47,620 nucleotides of DNA, taken from the NCBI GenBank assembly GCA_021803945.1, contig JAJZKW010000005.1:7716-55335 (forward strand), read 5' to 3'. This document shows, piece by piece, positions 35,484-43,587 of the stretch. Below the pieces are notes generated by a model, which worked only from the letters and a program-made list of their open reading frames with translations, was not told the origin of the DNA and did not search any database. Origin of the DNA: Microcaldota archaeon (lineage in GTDB: Archaea; Micrarchaeota; Micrarchaeia; Micrarchaeales; CABMGC01). The number at the start of each line of letters is the position of its first letter. Position 1 is the stretch's first letter. Made by a program: the position numbers and the translations under genes.

Positions 35484-36692
35484 TTATTTTATCATAGCGC
35501 CTGATTTCCCAGTTTTCCTCAATTCATCCAGCAAATCCTTTATATTAACTGCGCTTATCAGGCATCCCCCATATTTCGATATGCTGGGTCCGCCTTCGTA
35601 AAAAACCACGAATCCTTTTTTAGGTCTGTATGCCTCTATAAAAGATTGCAGGCTCCTTTCCACAAGATGCCTCTTATCCGCTTTAATCTTCACCTCTATC
35701 GGAATCGGCTCGCCGCCCCGTTGCACAACAAAATCCACTTCGGCATTGTTCTTAGACCGCCAATACCTCACCTCTTCCCCGTTTTTGACCAATTCCGAAA
35801 ACACGAAGTTTTCAAACAGTTTTCCTTTGGTTTCCGGGGGGATATGGAAAGAATTTGATATTGCACTGCGCATTCCAGTATCAACGAAATATAGCTTATG
35901 CTGCTTCACTATCTCTTTTAGTTTGTTCTTGTAAAAAGAAGGAACTCTGGCTATCAAGTAGCTTTTCTCCATCGCATCCATGTATTTCTTTACCGAGAGC
36001 GATGAGAGCCCTAGCGTACGCGATATCGCCTCGTATGATATCAGGCTTCCGACATTGTGAGAAAGATACTGTGCAAGTCGCTCTAGGGCCGCTCCATCCT
36101 CTATATTGAAGGTCCGTGCCACATCCTTGAGTATCATGAGTTGGTAAAGGTCCCTGAGTATAGATTCTTTGTTGGAATTATCGCTTTCCAACACGACCCT
36201 CGGGTATCCGCCATACATAATATGCCTATCTATTACTCTATTGAGGATGCTCGGTGTTACCTCCTTCTGGCCATCAGCATTAAGCACTTCGTTTATGGAG
36301 AACGGATAGAGTGTCAATACGGAGGCTCTTCCTACCAGCCACCCAAGCACTTCCTTGCCAAGCGCAACCTGTGATGATGACGTCACCCACAACCTTTTTC
36401 CTTTGTCTGCAAGATATTTCAGCTTGCTGCCAGGATCCTTCCCGTATTGTATTTCATCCAGCACAACAACATTATCGCCGGATAGGTACTGATTTTCGAA
36501 CCTCTTTATATCTACATCAAAAAGCTCTTTCACGTCAGGGTCATCAAAGCTTAAGTATTTCTCATAGTCATTCTTTGACTGCGCTTTAAGGAATGTAGTC
36601 TTGCCTGACTGCCTGGGCCCTACTACCACTACCACTCTGTTCAGTTTTGATGCCGTTAGGAAAGGCTGAGTTATCTCGCGTTCTACATACAT
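35484..36692 (-). CDS. AAA-type ATPase with DUF4143 domain
   Basis: About 402 residues: an N-terminal AAA_14 ATPase domain (Walker A GPRQSGKTT, Walker B VVVLDEIQ, sensor VTSSSQ), a winged-helix region (about 220-270), and a C-terminal DUF4143 nuclease-like domain with AEVDFVVQRG and PIEVKIK, the spacing of a PD-(D/E)xK site. Such ATPases are common, patchily distributed accessory genes in archaea; their role is not established. The ATG at 36698 is an alternative start; 36692 agrees with a TATA-like ggtataag (36724-36717) and leaderless reading. It lies within a 27-bp direct repeat pair, suggesting insertion. Confidence 0.88.
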   Translation of the reverse strand: MYVEREITQPFLTASKLNRVVVVVGPRQSGKTTFLKAQSKNDYEKYLSFDDPDVKELFDVDIKRFENQYLSGDNVVVLDEIQYGKDPGSKLKYLADKGKRLWVTSSSQVALGKEVLGWLVGRASVLTLYPFSINEVLNADGQKEVTPSILNRVIDRHIMYGGYPRVVLESDNSNKESILRDLYQLMILKDVARTFNIEDGAALERLAQYLSHNVGSLISYEAISRTLGLSSLSVKKYMDAMEKSYLIARVPSFYKNKLKEIVKQHKLYFVDTGMRSAISNSFHIPPETKGKLFENFVFSELVKNGEEVRYWRSKNNAEVDFVVQRGGEPIPIEVKIKADKRHLVERSLQSFIEAYRPKKGFVVFYEGGPSISKYGGCLISAVNIKDLLDELRKTGKSGAMIK

Positions 36693-36728
36693 GATCATTT
36701 AATGGAAAGCAACATACTTATACCTTTC

Positions 36729-36760
36729 TACTAAATATAAATTCAAGTTATTATTTAGTA
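36729..36760. promoter_or_regulatory. inverted repeat upstream of the ATPase gene
   Basis: TACTAAATA and TATTTAGTA are exact complements separated by 14 bases, directly upstream of the ATPase TATA box. It may be an operator or part of an element end. Confidence 0.35.
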
Positions 36761-36852
36761 AGGTTAAATAGTAACCCTGATTCGTATATAACAGCATATA
36801 TGGCCAACCTGGCTCAAATCCCAAGCAGCGACTGCTTTGGCAGGAGTTATAT

Positions 36853-36880
36853 GTGACATCCTCCCAGGGTTTTACGCCCA
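36853..36880 (-). mobile_element. possible IS200/IS605-type right end
   Basis: The minus strand reads GGGCGTAAAACCCTGGGAGGATGTCAC: a short GGG/CCC hairpin then the conserved GAGGATGTCAC terminus found beside the tnpB remnant at 44661-44671. No tnpB residue is recognisable upstream. Confidence 0.35.
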
Positions 36881-36997
36881 CATAGATAAGCCCACACCTT
36901 CAGCAGCAGTTTACGGAAAGCATCAGAGCGCAGATCATTTTCAGGGATAGATCGCAGCCAGAAGAAACCCCTTGGGCGCCAAATGCGGATGTTCTCT

Positions 36998-37024
36998 AAA
37001 ACAAAGCCATGCCAGGGCTAGCCT
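36998..37024 (+). repeat. 27-bp direct repeat, copy 2
   Basis: Identical to 35455-35481. This copy overlaps the last codons and stop of the gene at 37018-37482. Confidence 0.7.
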
Positions 37025-37482
37025 CTCCTTGCGCCTTCGAGCGCTCCCTTCCGCCCGTCTTTCACATAAGCCACAAAAGCCGGGACTTTGGGATTGAACT
37101 CTGCATCAGCAAGCAAGCCTCCCTTCCTGACGTATGCATCAACTACAAATGCGAGCTCGTTCTCCCCAGGACAATGGAACGACTTGCTTCCCTCAGGCAG
37201 CGAATCGAACGTCTCCTTATCCACATCAGAAAATCTTCCGCCCTCCTCTATTTTCTTCCGCCCCTCGCTTGCAAGCCCCTTCTGCGCTGCACGGGCCCAT
37301 CCTTTCTTCCACAGCTCCTCCCTGAATTCTGGGCTTCTCCTGTACCACTCCGCGACCTCTTCAAAAGTGGCCTTCCTGTATCCTTTAGGCACTACGCTGT
37401 CCATCTTTGAAGCTGGAACTTTTTCCGATGACAGGTAAACACGCAACGCTCTCTGCCGTGCGTTTTTCAGCGCTTCCGCCAT
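37018..37482 (-). CDS. uncharacterised protein with GYRKATFEEV motif
   Basis: About 154 residues, hydrophilic, with no membrane segment. VPKGYRKATFEEVAEWYRRS matches in pattern the LPGFRLATLEEV of the gene at 38920-39471, so the two may be distant paralogues. The second half is beta-rich (ELAFVVDAYVRKGG, VPAFVAYVKDG). The frame opens at 37533, but a TATA-like tgatatataact (37522-37511) would place the transcript start near 37490, so ATG 37482 with ggtg just before it is preferred. Its last residues fall inside the 27-bp direct repeat. Confidence 0.6.
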   Translation of the reverse strand: MAEALKNARQRALRVYLSSEKVPASKMDSVVPKGYRKATFEEVAEWYRRSPEFREELWKKGWARAAQKGLASEGRKKIEEGGRFSDVDKETFDSLPEGSKSFHCPGENELAFVVDAYVRKGGLLADAEFNPKVPAFVAYVKDGRKGALEGARRG

Positions 37483-37548
37483 AATGGCACCAAGCATAAT
37501 GGATTTCTTGTGATATATAACTCCTCTCGCCATCCTTTTTAACCCCGT

Positions 37549-38889
37549 TTGCGTAATCCTCCTGTGCGAACTTCAAGCAGGGCGCTGATAAGCGTGCCTG
37601 CGGCCACGGCCGTGGGCCTTGGCGCAATAATAGGCGCAGGGATATTCGTGCTGAGCGGCAGCGCCATTGCCCTTGCCGGTTCAGATGCAATGATAGCGTT
37701 CGCGCTCGTCGGGTTCGTAGCCGTGCTTGTGGCCCTGGAGCTCGGAGAGCTCGGGTCGATCCTGCCGAAAGTTGAAGGCGCCTCGTACTCATACGTATAC
37801 AACGCGTTCGGGAGCGAGCTCGGCTTCATAACCGGCATAATCTTCTATTTCAGCTCGGCTACCGCCATCTCCGCAATATCCATAGGCTTCGGCTCCTATT
37901 TCGCTAACCTTCTGGGCTTCAGTCCAGGAACCCAAATATACTTCGCCATAATGCTCATAGCAATACTGGCAGCCCTGAACCTGATGGGCATAAAGAAGGC
38001 AGTGAATGCGGACTTCGCCCTTGTGCTGGTGAAGCTCGCAGCGCTCCTCGCATTCGTAGCCTTCGCTGCATATTTCGCGTTCGGCCTGGGCCATTTCAAC
38101 CCTTCAAACTTCGGGGTCGACGCAGCGCAGTCAGGCCTGGGGCCCATAGCCGCGGCTAGCATAGTGATATTCTTCGCGTATTCCGGGTTCCAGACGATAA
38201 GCACCCTGACATCGAAGATCAGGGGAGGCGCAAACGCAGCTGCCAGATCCATACTGCTCTCCGTAGTGCTGAGCCTTGCAGTATACATTGCCATAATCTT
38301 CGCGCTCCTTCTCCTTGTGCCGTCATCTGCCTATACTGTCTCATCGGCAGACCCGATCTCGCTTGCCCTCGACGCCTCCTCGGCCCCCTACGCGCTCAAG
38401 CTCGCCGTAGGGATAGGCGCGCTCATAGCGACTGCATCAGCCGCTCTTGCAATGTTCCTCAGGTCTTCAAGGATCGTATACCAGCTCGGGAAGGACGGCC
38501 TCCTGCCCAAAATACTGAGCAGGTACGATGTCAAGAGGGACATATCCCCAGACGCAGTGCTCGCCACTGCTGTCGTGGCAGCTATCGCCCTGTTTTCAGG
38601 AAACGTGTACGTCATAGCCTCGATATCGGTTTTCGGAGTGCTTTTCACGTATCTCATGTCCAGCTTTGCGCTTATCCACTTCAGGAGGATCAAGAAGCTT
38701 GGAAGCTTCATATCGCCCCTCTACCCATACCTCCCTGCTGTGGCCATAATCTCAGTGATAGCCTTCATGTACGGCCTGCCAAAGCAGTCGCTGCTCATAG
38801 GGACCATAATGGTGATAGGCCTCTTGCTAGTGTATTACTTCCTGAGCGAATACGAAGGCAAGAGGGTCGTCAAGGTCAGGCTGTTTTAG
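37549..38889 (+). CDS. APC-superfamily amino acid permease
   Basis: This membrane transporter, probably importing amino acids or amines by cation coupling or exchange, has 446 residues and about 12 hydrophobic segments. TM1 carries the unwound-helix motif GLGAIIGAGIFVLSG, and TM6 the FFAYSGFQTIS segment, both typical of APC permeases. The frame begins at TTG 37549; a GTG at 37564 is an alternative. No ribosome site is obvious for either. It lies between the two GFR/GYR-motif genes on the opposite strand. Confidence 0.88.
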   Translation: MRNPPVRTSSRALISVPAATAVGLGAIIGAGIFVLSGSAIALAGSDAMIAFALVGFVAVLVALELGELGSILPKVEGASYSYVYNAFGSELGFITGIIFYFSSATAISAISIGFGSYFANLLGFSPGTQIYFAIMLIAILAALNLMGIKKAVNADFALVLVKLAALLAFVAFAAYFAFGLGHFNPSNFGVDAAQSGLGPIAAASIVIFFAYSGFQTISTLTSKIRGGANAAARSILLSVVLSLAVYIAIIFALLLLVPSSAYTVSSADPISLALDASSAPYALKLAVGIGALIATASAALAMFLRSSRIVYQLGKDGLLPKILSRYDVKRDISPDAVLATAVVAAIALFSGNVYVIASISVFGVLFTYLMSSFALIHFRRIKKLGSFISPLYPYLPAVAIISVIAFMYGLPKQSLLIGTIMVIGLLLVYYFLSEYEGKRVVKVRLF

Positions 38890-38919
38890 CGAAGCATACG
38901 AACAATCGCCGCAATCCGT

Positions 38920-39471
38920 CTATTTCAATTCCGCTCCAGGCGATAGTATTAACTGCGGCGGAGGAAACGTTGCTGTACTATATAATCCAAATTCCTCCTT
39001 TTTACAATCTTCCGAGCCTTTTTCTATATAAGCAAAATGCAATTTTGTTTCTCTAGCCAAAACTGTATTTTCATACGCATCAATTTCCCCTTTTCCGTAG
39101 TTGATTAGCACATTTCTGCAAACCAACCCCAGCACAAATTCTCCTTGTCTGGTCCCTACAGCTACATTTAGATTCACAGGTACTCCGCTTATTTTGTCCG
39201 GTTTAGACTCAGGGATTTTTATCACAATCCACAAAGCCAACCCCTCTTGTAGCATCCTGTATACCAAATCTTTATTAGAAAGAACCTCTTCGAGCGTAGC
39301 TAAACGGAAGCCAGGTAGGGCCAAGCTCTTAGCTTCCTCAGCCGTTACCATATTTTCAGATACGAATACCGGTCTCGTTACCATCTTTTCAGATACGAAC
39401 ATCGGTCTCTTCTCTTTAGATAGAAATGACGGTCCAGGCGGTGGAATCACTCTTTCCGCAAATAGTGCCAT
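38920..39471 (-). CDS. uncharacterised protein with GFRLATLEEV motif
   Basis: The 183 residues begin with a Pro/Ser-rich segment, followed by two 11-residue repeats (RPMFVSEKMVT and RPVFVSENMVT) encoded by a 33-bp tandem duplication. Then comes LPGFRLATLEEV and a beta-rich C-terminal half (VNLNVAVGTRQGEFVLGLV). The motif is shared with the gene at 37018. A TATA-like tgatatataaag (39502-39491) gives leaderless transcription at ATG 39471. Third-position A/T is higher than in the neighbouring permease. No function is assigned. Confidence 0.65.
   Translation of the reverse strand: MALFAERVIPPPGPSFLSKEKRPMFVSEKMVTRPVFVSENMVTAEEAKSLALPGFRLATLEEVLSNKDLVYRMLQEGLALWIVIKIPESKPDKISGVPVNLNVAVGTRQGEFVLGLVCRNVLINYGKGEIDAYENTVLARETKLHFAYIEKGSEDCKKEEFGLYSTATFPPPQLILSPGAELK
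39344..39409 (-). repeat. 33-bp tandem duplication inside a coding region
   Basis: Units 39344-39376 and 39377-39409 differ at three of 33 positions and keep the reading frame. Confidence 0.75.
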
Positions 39472-39792
39472 AACTATATTATCCCTTTTCTGATATATAA
39501 AGTTAGCTTCGGAACCAAAAACAGCGTGAAATCCTGTTGTTTTGGTAAATCAGGGTGCTATTGAATCCTGAACCATGCAATCAAGCCTGCCCGATGGCAT
39601 AGCATTCACGGCGTTCGCCGCGTATAAAAAACATATTTAGCCACCCCGGCAGACTACAGCGAAGTATATCTATACGCCACAGAAGCCGCAGCTGCGGAAA
39701 TTAAGGAATTTTGCCACAAACCGTATCCAGAGCCCTTCCTTCGTGGAGTGCACAGTTCCCTGCCTGAGAATCTGGGCAGTTTTGGGAAGAGC
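39472..39792. other. 321-base intergenic stretch
   Basis: No gene is evident. It holds the promoter of the gene at 38920-39471 (39491-39502), a small hairpin CGGCG-tt-CGCCG (39607-39618) followed by gtataaaaaac, and a possible terminator for the helicase gene at 39760-39779. Confidence 0.5.
39760..39779 (-). terminator. hairpin after the helicase gene
   Basis: CTGCC and GGCAG form a 5-bp stem with a 10-base loop, 14 bases past the helicase stop. Confidence 0.3.
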
Positions 39793-41124
39793 CTACCTCC
39801 TTCCGCCGTACCCTCTGCCTACGTAGTTGAACCTTCCCCTGCGCTTCGAATCCCTGTGGTCCCGGTCTCCTCCCTGCGAATCGCTCCTCCTGTGGAAGTC
39901 CCTGCCTCCTCCCCGTCCTCTCCCTCCGCTTCGGAAGCCTCCTCCTCCACGCCCCCTGAAATCTCCTTCCCTCCTGCGCTCTGCGAACGGGAGCTCGACG
40001 TCCTTGAACTTGTTGATGTCAAGGTCTATGTGGTTCATCTTTATATTTGCAATTATCCTTGTGTCCTCCATCAGGCCCTTCTGGTCGAACCCGAAGAGCG
40101 TGAACGCCCTGCCGTCCTTGCCCATCCTAGCCGACCTCCCCACCCTGTGCGTGTACACCTTAGGGTCGTCAGGAGCATCGAAGTTTATTATGTCGCTTAT
40201 GTCGGGTATGTCCAGACCCCTCGACGCAAGGTTTGTCGATATCAGGAAATTAGCATGCGTCTTGAACGCCTGCAGTGAGGCCTCCCTCCTGGACTGCGTC
40301 AGCCCCCCGTGCATGACTATGGCACTGAACCCCTTCCCCTCAAGGAATCTGTGCACATACTCGGACTCCCTCTGCGTAGACGTGAATATTATGCATTTCT
40401 TGGGCTTGAACCTGTCTATGTATGCGAGCAGCGCCGAGAACTTCGTGCGCCCGTTCGCCATGTAGTAATAGTGGCTTATCGTGGTCACGGTGATCTCCTC
40501 TTCTGCACCGATCACCAGCCTGGCAGAGTCCTGCTTCATATGCCTCCTCGCTATCTGCTCTATCTCCCGCGGTATCGTGGCGGAGAACAGCAGCGTCTGC
40601 TTGTCCTTAGGCGCAAGAGACATTATCTGCTCTATGTCTTCGATGAATCCCATGTCAAGCATCAGGTCGGCTTCATCCAGCACGAATATCCTTATCCTGC
40701 TGAGGTTCAGCGATCCCCTGTCTACAAGGTCGAGTATCCTTCCAGGCGTGCCTATCACAATGTCAGTTCCCCTTGACAGGCTGTACATCTGCGCGTTTAT
40801 CGATGCCCCTCCGTATACCACAGTGGTCCTTATCCTGCTCCTGTGGCACAGTTTCTGGGCCACGGTACTAACTTGCAATGCGAGCTCCCTGGTCGGGGTT
40901 ATCACAAGCGCCTGAGGATGTCCCCTTGGCTCAGTGAGCTGGAGTATAGGTATAAGGAACGCTCCTGTCTTGCCACTCCCTGTCTTAGACCTGACTACCA
41001 GGTCCTTGTGCATCAGCACTATCGGTATTGCCCGCTCCTGCACCTCTGTCATGCTCTGGAAATTCATGAGCCTTATTGCCTCAAGCAACTCGGGCTTTAG
41101 ATTAAGCTCCTTAAATTCTTTCAA
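39793..41124 (-). CDS. DEAD-box RNA helicase with RGG tail
   Basis: This ATP-dependent RNA-unwinding protein has 443 residues. In order: a Q-motif region (FKELNLKPELLEAI), motif I SKTGSGKTG (47-55), PTRELALQ, VLDEADLMLD, SAT, and motif VI HRVGRSARMG. The C-terminal 60 residues are Arg/Gly-rich (FRGRGGGGFRSGGRGRGGG), a tail that binds RNA in many helicases. The N-terminal core is the short type of archaeal/bacterial cold-shock helicases. Upstream A/T stretches (atatatattg 41168-41158) are likely promoter. Confidence 0.95.
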   Translation of the reverse strand: MKEFKELNLKPELLEAIRLMNFQSMTEVQERAIPIVLMHKDLVVRSKTGSGKTGAFLIPILQLTEPRGHPQALVITPTRELALQVSTVAQKLCHRSRIRTTVVYGGASINAQMYSLSRGTDIVIGTPGRILDLVDRGSLNLSRIRIFVLDEADLMLDMGFIEDIEQIMSLAPKDKQTLLFSATIPREIEQIARRHMKQDSARLVIGAEEEITVTTISHYYYMANGRTKFSALLAYIDRFKPKKCIIFTSTQRESEYVHRFLEGKGFSAIVMHGGLTQSRREASLQAFKTHANFLISTNLASRGLDIPDISDIINFDAPDDPKVYTHRVGRSARMGKDGRAFTLFGFDQKGLMEDTRIIANIKMNHIDLDINKFKDVELPFAERRREGDFRGRGGGGFRSGGRGRGGGRDFHRRSDSQGGDRDHRDSKRRGRFNYVGRGYGGRR

Positions 41125-41274
41125 TCAATCTACCTTATGTAAAAATACGTTAAAAGTATCAATATATATCTGTCATACGGGTTAAAATGGCTTTGGTTTC
41201 TCCAGGTAGCACGGCGAGGCGCCTTATGCGAAGCGTGTTTATGGCCACCCCGGCACAGATCCTGACCACGCCTT

Positions 41275-42234
41275 CTACCTGCCCTGAGCCTGCTTCTTCC
41301 AGTGGCTTATCGTCTTCTTCAGCCCCTCCTCAAGCGTGTATCTGGGCTCCCAGCCCAGCAGCTTTTTGGCCTTTGTATTGTCCCCTATCAGTATCCTGGC
41401 GTCCAGTGGCCTCTTCGGAGTGGAATTCCACACTATCTCCCCCTTGAATCCTGTCAGCTTCGCTATTATCTTTGCCGTCTCCTCCGTGGTGTAGCTCTTT
41501 CCTGAGCAAATCTGTATCGTCTCTCCTATCGCCTTCTTGTTTCCCAATGCCTTCTCATACGCCGCTACATGATCGTCTACGTATATCCAGTCGCGTATGG
41601 CGCTCCTGTCCCCAAGGTATACCTTGTCGCCCTTGAGCATCTGGGTTATCGTCCTCTCTATGAAGAAGTGCGCATTGGTTCTTCTCCCGAAAGTGTTGAA
41701 CGGTCTTAGGATTGTGGACGGGAAGTTGTATGCCTCATTCATGTATGTCAGATACATGTCCGACGCCACTTTCGCGATCGCATACGGGCTGTTGGGATGA
41801 AGCTGCGATGATTCTGTCAGCTTCTTGTTCCTGTCTTTCAGCGTCATCCCGTACTCCTCGGAAGTCCCTGCAAGTATCATTTGCTTGAAATGCGAAACCT
41901 CCCTATAGCACGCCTCAGCGAGGTTTATCGTGCCTATGTAGTTCGCCTCCGATACCTCCACGTAGTGGTCGTAGGAGAACGAGACAGGGCTTACGGCGGC
42001 AAGATGCACCACGTAATCCGGCTGCACATCCCTCACTATGCTCTTTATTGCCGGGAAGTCCGTCAGCGTGGCGTAATGCGTTATCACCTTCCTGTTCTTG
42101 TCGAACGAGTACCTGCCTGTGACATAGCGGATAAGCTCGTGGACCTCTACCTTCCTGTTTTCCGCAAGCCTACTGACCAGCTCCTGCCCTATGAATCCTG
42201 TCCCTCCAGTTATCAGAATTTTTCCTTCTACCAT
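41275..42234 (-). CDS. NAD-dependent sugar-nucleotide epimerase/dehydratase (extended SDR)
   Basis: The 319 residues have a Rossmann N-terminus GGTGFIGQEL, LAAVSPV, and the catalytic SPYAIAKVASD (Tyr-x3-Lys). The later GDRSAIRDWIYVDDHVAAY and a C-terminal LGWEPRYTLEEGL are standard for the GDP-mannose / dTDP-glucose dehydratase and UDP-hexose epimerase group. The substrate is not decided from sequence. It probably supplies sugars for the glycosylated surface proteins that are numerous in this window, with the second SDR at 45244 and the flippase at 47160 as likely partners. Confidence 0.88.
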   Translation of the reverse strand: MVEGKILITGGTGFIGQELVSRLAENRKVEVHELIRYVTGRYSFDKNRKVITHYATLTDFPAIKSIVRDVQPDYVVHLAAVSPVSFSYDHYVEVSEANYIGTINLAEACYREVSHFKQMILAGTSEEYGMTLKDRNKKLTESSQLHPNSPYAIAKVASDMYLTYMNEAYNFPSTILRPFNTFGRRTNAHFFIERTITQMLKGDKVYLGDRSAIRDWIYVDDHVAAYEKALGNKKAIGETIQICSGKSYTTEETAKIIAKLTGFKGEIVWNSTPKRPLDARILIGDNTKAKKLLGWEPRYTLEEGLKKTISHWKKQAQGR

Positions 42235-42296
42235 TGTACCACTATGGCCTCCAAAATATCTTTGAACATGCCTATGCTAAAGATTGAAAACCAAGC

Positions 42297-42881
42297 TTAA
42301 TAATCTTTCGAAATCCCAGCCATCCTTGTCACTACATCTTCAACGTAATCCTTCATCTCCCTGGTCACCTTCACTACAGCCATGCCTCTTCCTCTCATCC
42401 CATACACCACAAACTCCCCTATCTTCGCAAAGTATATGCACGCGAGCGATGCGAGGTCCTCCTCTCCATAGACCCGAATCCCGACACGAGCCGCCTTCCT
42501 GCACGCGTCCCTGACAGCTTCCCACATCTCCGCGCTAAGCTCTCCGCGGCCATTGCGCACGCGCACAGGGTCCTTGTAGACCCTTTCTATTATAGGGAAC
42601 TTCGCAGCCTCTTTCTCAGCCCTATAATCGAATATCGATATCTTCGGCTTATACCCCAGCTCCAGCAGCGTGGCCGTTGTCACGTCCCCAACCGAGTATA
42701 TGATGCGATCTTTCCCAATACTCCTCGCTATCTGCCTTCCATCCATTATCCGTCCAAAATCTCCCGACAGCTCCTTGCGCATTCCGCTGCCCAGGCGCAA
42801 GTCATCTGTGAAGCTGAATTCTCCGTCTCTCCTTTTTTTGCGTGGTTTCAATTTGCGTTTATCCGAACCTGCATGCTCCAT
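42297..42881 (-). CDS. GTP-dependent dephospho-CoA kinase (DUF359)
   Basis: This enzyme performs the last step of archaeal CoA synthesis, phosphorylating dephospho-CoA with GTP. About 194 residues show the family pattern: MRKELSGDFGRIM, YSVGDVTTATLLELGYKP, IFDYR, and VYGEEDLASLACI followed by EFVVYGMRGRGMAVVKV. The frame is open to 42959, but ATG 42881 fits a TATA box (aaagatataaag, 42916-42905) and the family length. The 20 Lys/Arg-rich residues before the conserved domain are unusual. Confidence 0.88.
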   Translation of the reverse strand: MEHAGSDKRKLKPRKKRRDGEFSFTDDLRLGSGMRKELSGDFGRIMDGRQIARSIGKDRIIYSVGDVTTATLLELGYKPKISIFDYRAEKEAAKFPIIERVYKDPVRVRNGRGELSAEMWEAVRDACRKAARVGIRVYGEEDLASLACIYFAKIGEFVVYGMRGRGMAVVKVTREMKDYVEDVVTRMAGISKDY

Positions 42882-42904
42882 GATGGATATCTGGCACAAA
42901 AGCT

Positions 42905-42916
42905 CCTTTATATCTT
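42905..42916 (-). promoter_or_regulatory. TATA box of the dephospho-CoA kinase gene
   Basis: AAAGATATAAAG is centred about 30 bases before ATG 42881. A divergent box for the next gene (gaatttaaaca, 42939-42949) lies close by. Confidence 0.5.
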
Positions 42917-42938
42917 TCCTGCTCTGCAGTCCGTGAAG

Positions 42939-42949
42939 GAATTTAAACA
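42939..42949 (+). promoter_or_regulatory. TATA box of the small secreted protein gene
   Basis: GAATTTAAACA ends 20 bases before ATG 42969, consistent with a leaderless message. Confidence 0.45.
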
Positions 42950-42968
42950 TGCAGTTCAAAATAAAATA

Positions 42969-43493
42969 ATGCGATATAGTGTAATACTGATTTCCATCCT
43001 CGCTGCGCTTGGGATATCCGGGATCGCATCGGCATACGGCCTCGGCACATCATTGATCCAATTCCAGAGCGGCAATGTCAGCATCTACTCCAACGGAACT
43101 GCCTATGCCAACTATTCAATCAACCTGTCATCCGGAAGCACCTGGGGTAGCACACTAAATCTCACCAATGCCGCATACCTGAAGTCCAAGGGAATATCTA
43201 TAACGCTCAGCGCCGCGGCAGGCGACCCGACATTCAGCGGATATGCGCAGATAACAACGAAAGGCACGCTCCCAGGAAGGTACAACGCCATAATGTCTGT
43301 GACCGGGGACGATCCGTCAAATTCATATTCCCTCGGAATATTGGTGCTGGGCGGGACAGGGAACTCATCCGTTTCTTCAGAGCCTCCACAGCCGCAATCT
43401 CCCACAAGCATACTGTACTATATCGCAGGAGCCGTGCTCCTGGCGGCAGCCGCATCCGGATTTTTCATCTCAAAACTGGCAATATGGAGATGA
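42969..43493 (+). CDS. secreted protein with C-terminal membrane anchor
   Basis: About 174 residues. A signal peptide (MRYSVILISILAALGISG, cut likely after ASA) is followed by a beta-rich domain with sequons (NVSIYSNGTAYANYSINLS) and SYAQ-like GYAQITTKGTLPGRYNAIM, which resembles Ig-like folds (inference). A short Pro/Gln linker, a hydrophobic segment (about 147-168) and a basic end follow. The open frame extends upstream to 42873 but lacks a promoter there. It is probably glycosylated and on the cell surface. Confidence 0.7.
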   Translation: MRYSVILISILAALGISGIASAYGLGTSLIQFQSGNVSIYSNGTAYANYSINLSSGSTWGSTLNLTNAAYLKSKGISITLSAAAGDPTFSGYAQITTKGTLPGRYNAIMSVTGDDPSNSYSLGILVLGGTGNSSVSSEPPQPQSPTSILYYIAGAVLLAAAASGFFISKLAIWR

Positions 43494-43535
43494 ATCCCGG
43501 CTACGAATATCAAAGTAGCCATTCATTTCAAAAAG

Positions 43536-43546
43536 ATTTTTATAAC
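43536..43546 (+). promoter_or_regulatory. TATA box of the Ser/Thr-rich secreted protein gene
   Basis: TTTTTATAACA lies about 42-52 bases before the ATG, with a ggtg ribosome site at 43579-43582 between. Confidence 0.45.
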
Positions 43547-43587
43547 ATACCAAATAACTGGTTCAATACAAGAGTATAGGTGTATAA

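Larger units (their letters stand above)
36699..37017. other. 319-base stretch without a convincing gene
   Basis: It contains the ATPase promoter region, the inverted repeat at 36729-36760, and at 36853-36863 (minus strand GAGGATGTCAC) a sequence identical to the terminal bases of the IS200/IS605-type right end at 44661-44671. The second copy of the 27-bp direct repeat begins at 36998. A short minus-strand frame (60 codons) across it looks accidental. Confidence 0.5.

Noticed and set aside
36699-36881. 60-codon minus-strand frame upstream of the ATPase
   Set aside because: It starts inside the IS-like terminus (MGVKPWEDVT) and runs through the ATPase promoter; composition is not protein-like.
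39641-41255. 12-base gccaccccggca sequence on both sides of the helicase gene
   Set aside because: Too short to support a duplication or element boundary, with no flanking similarity.
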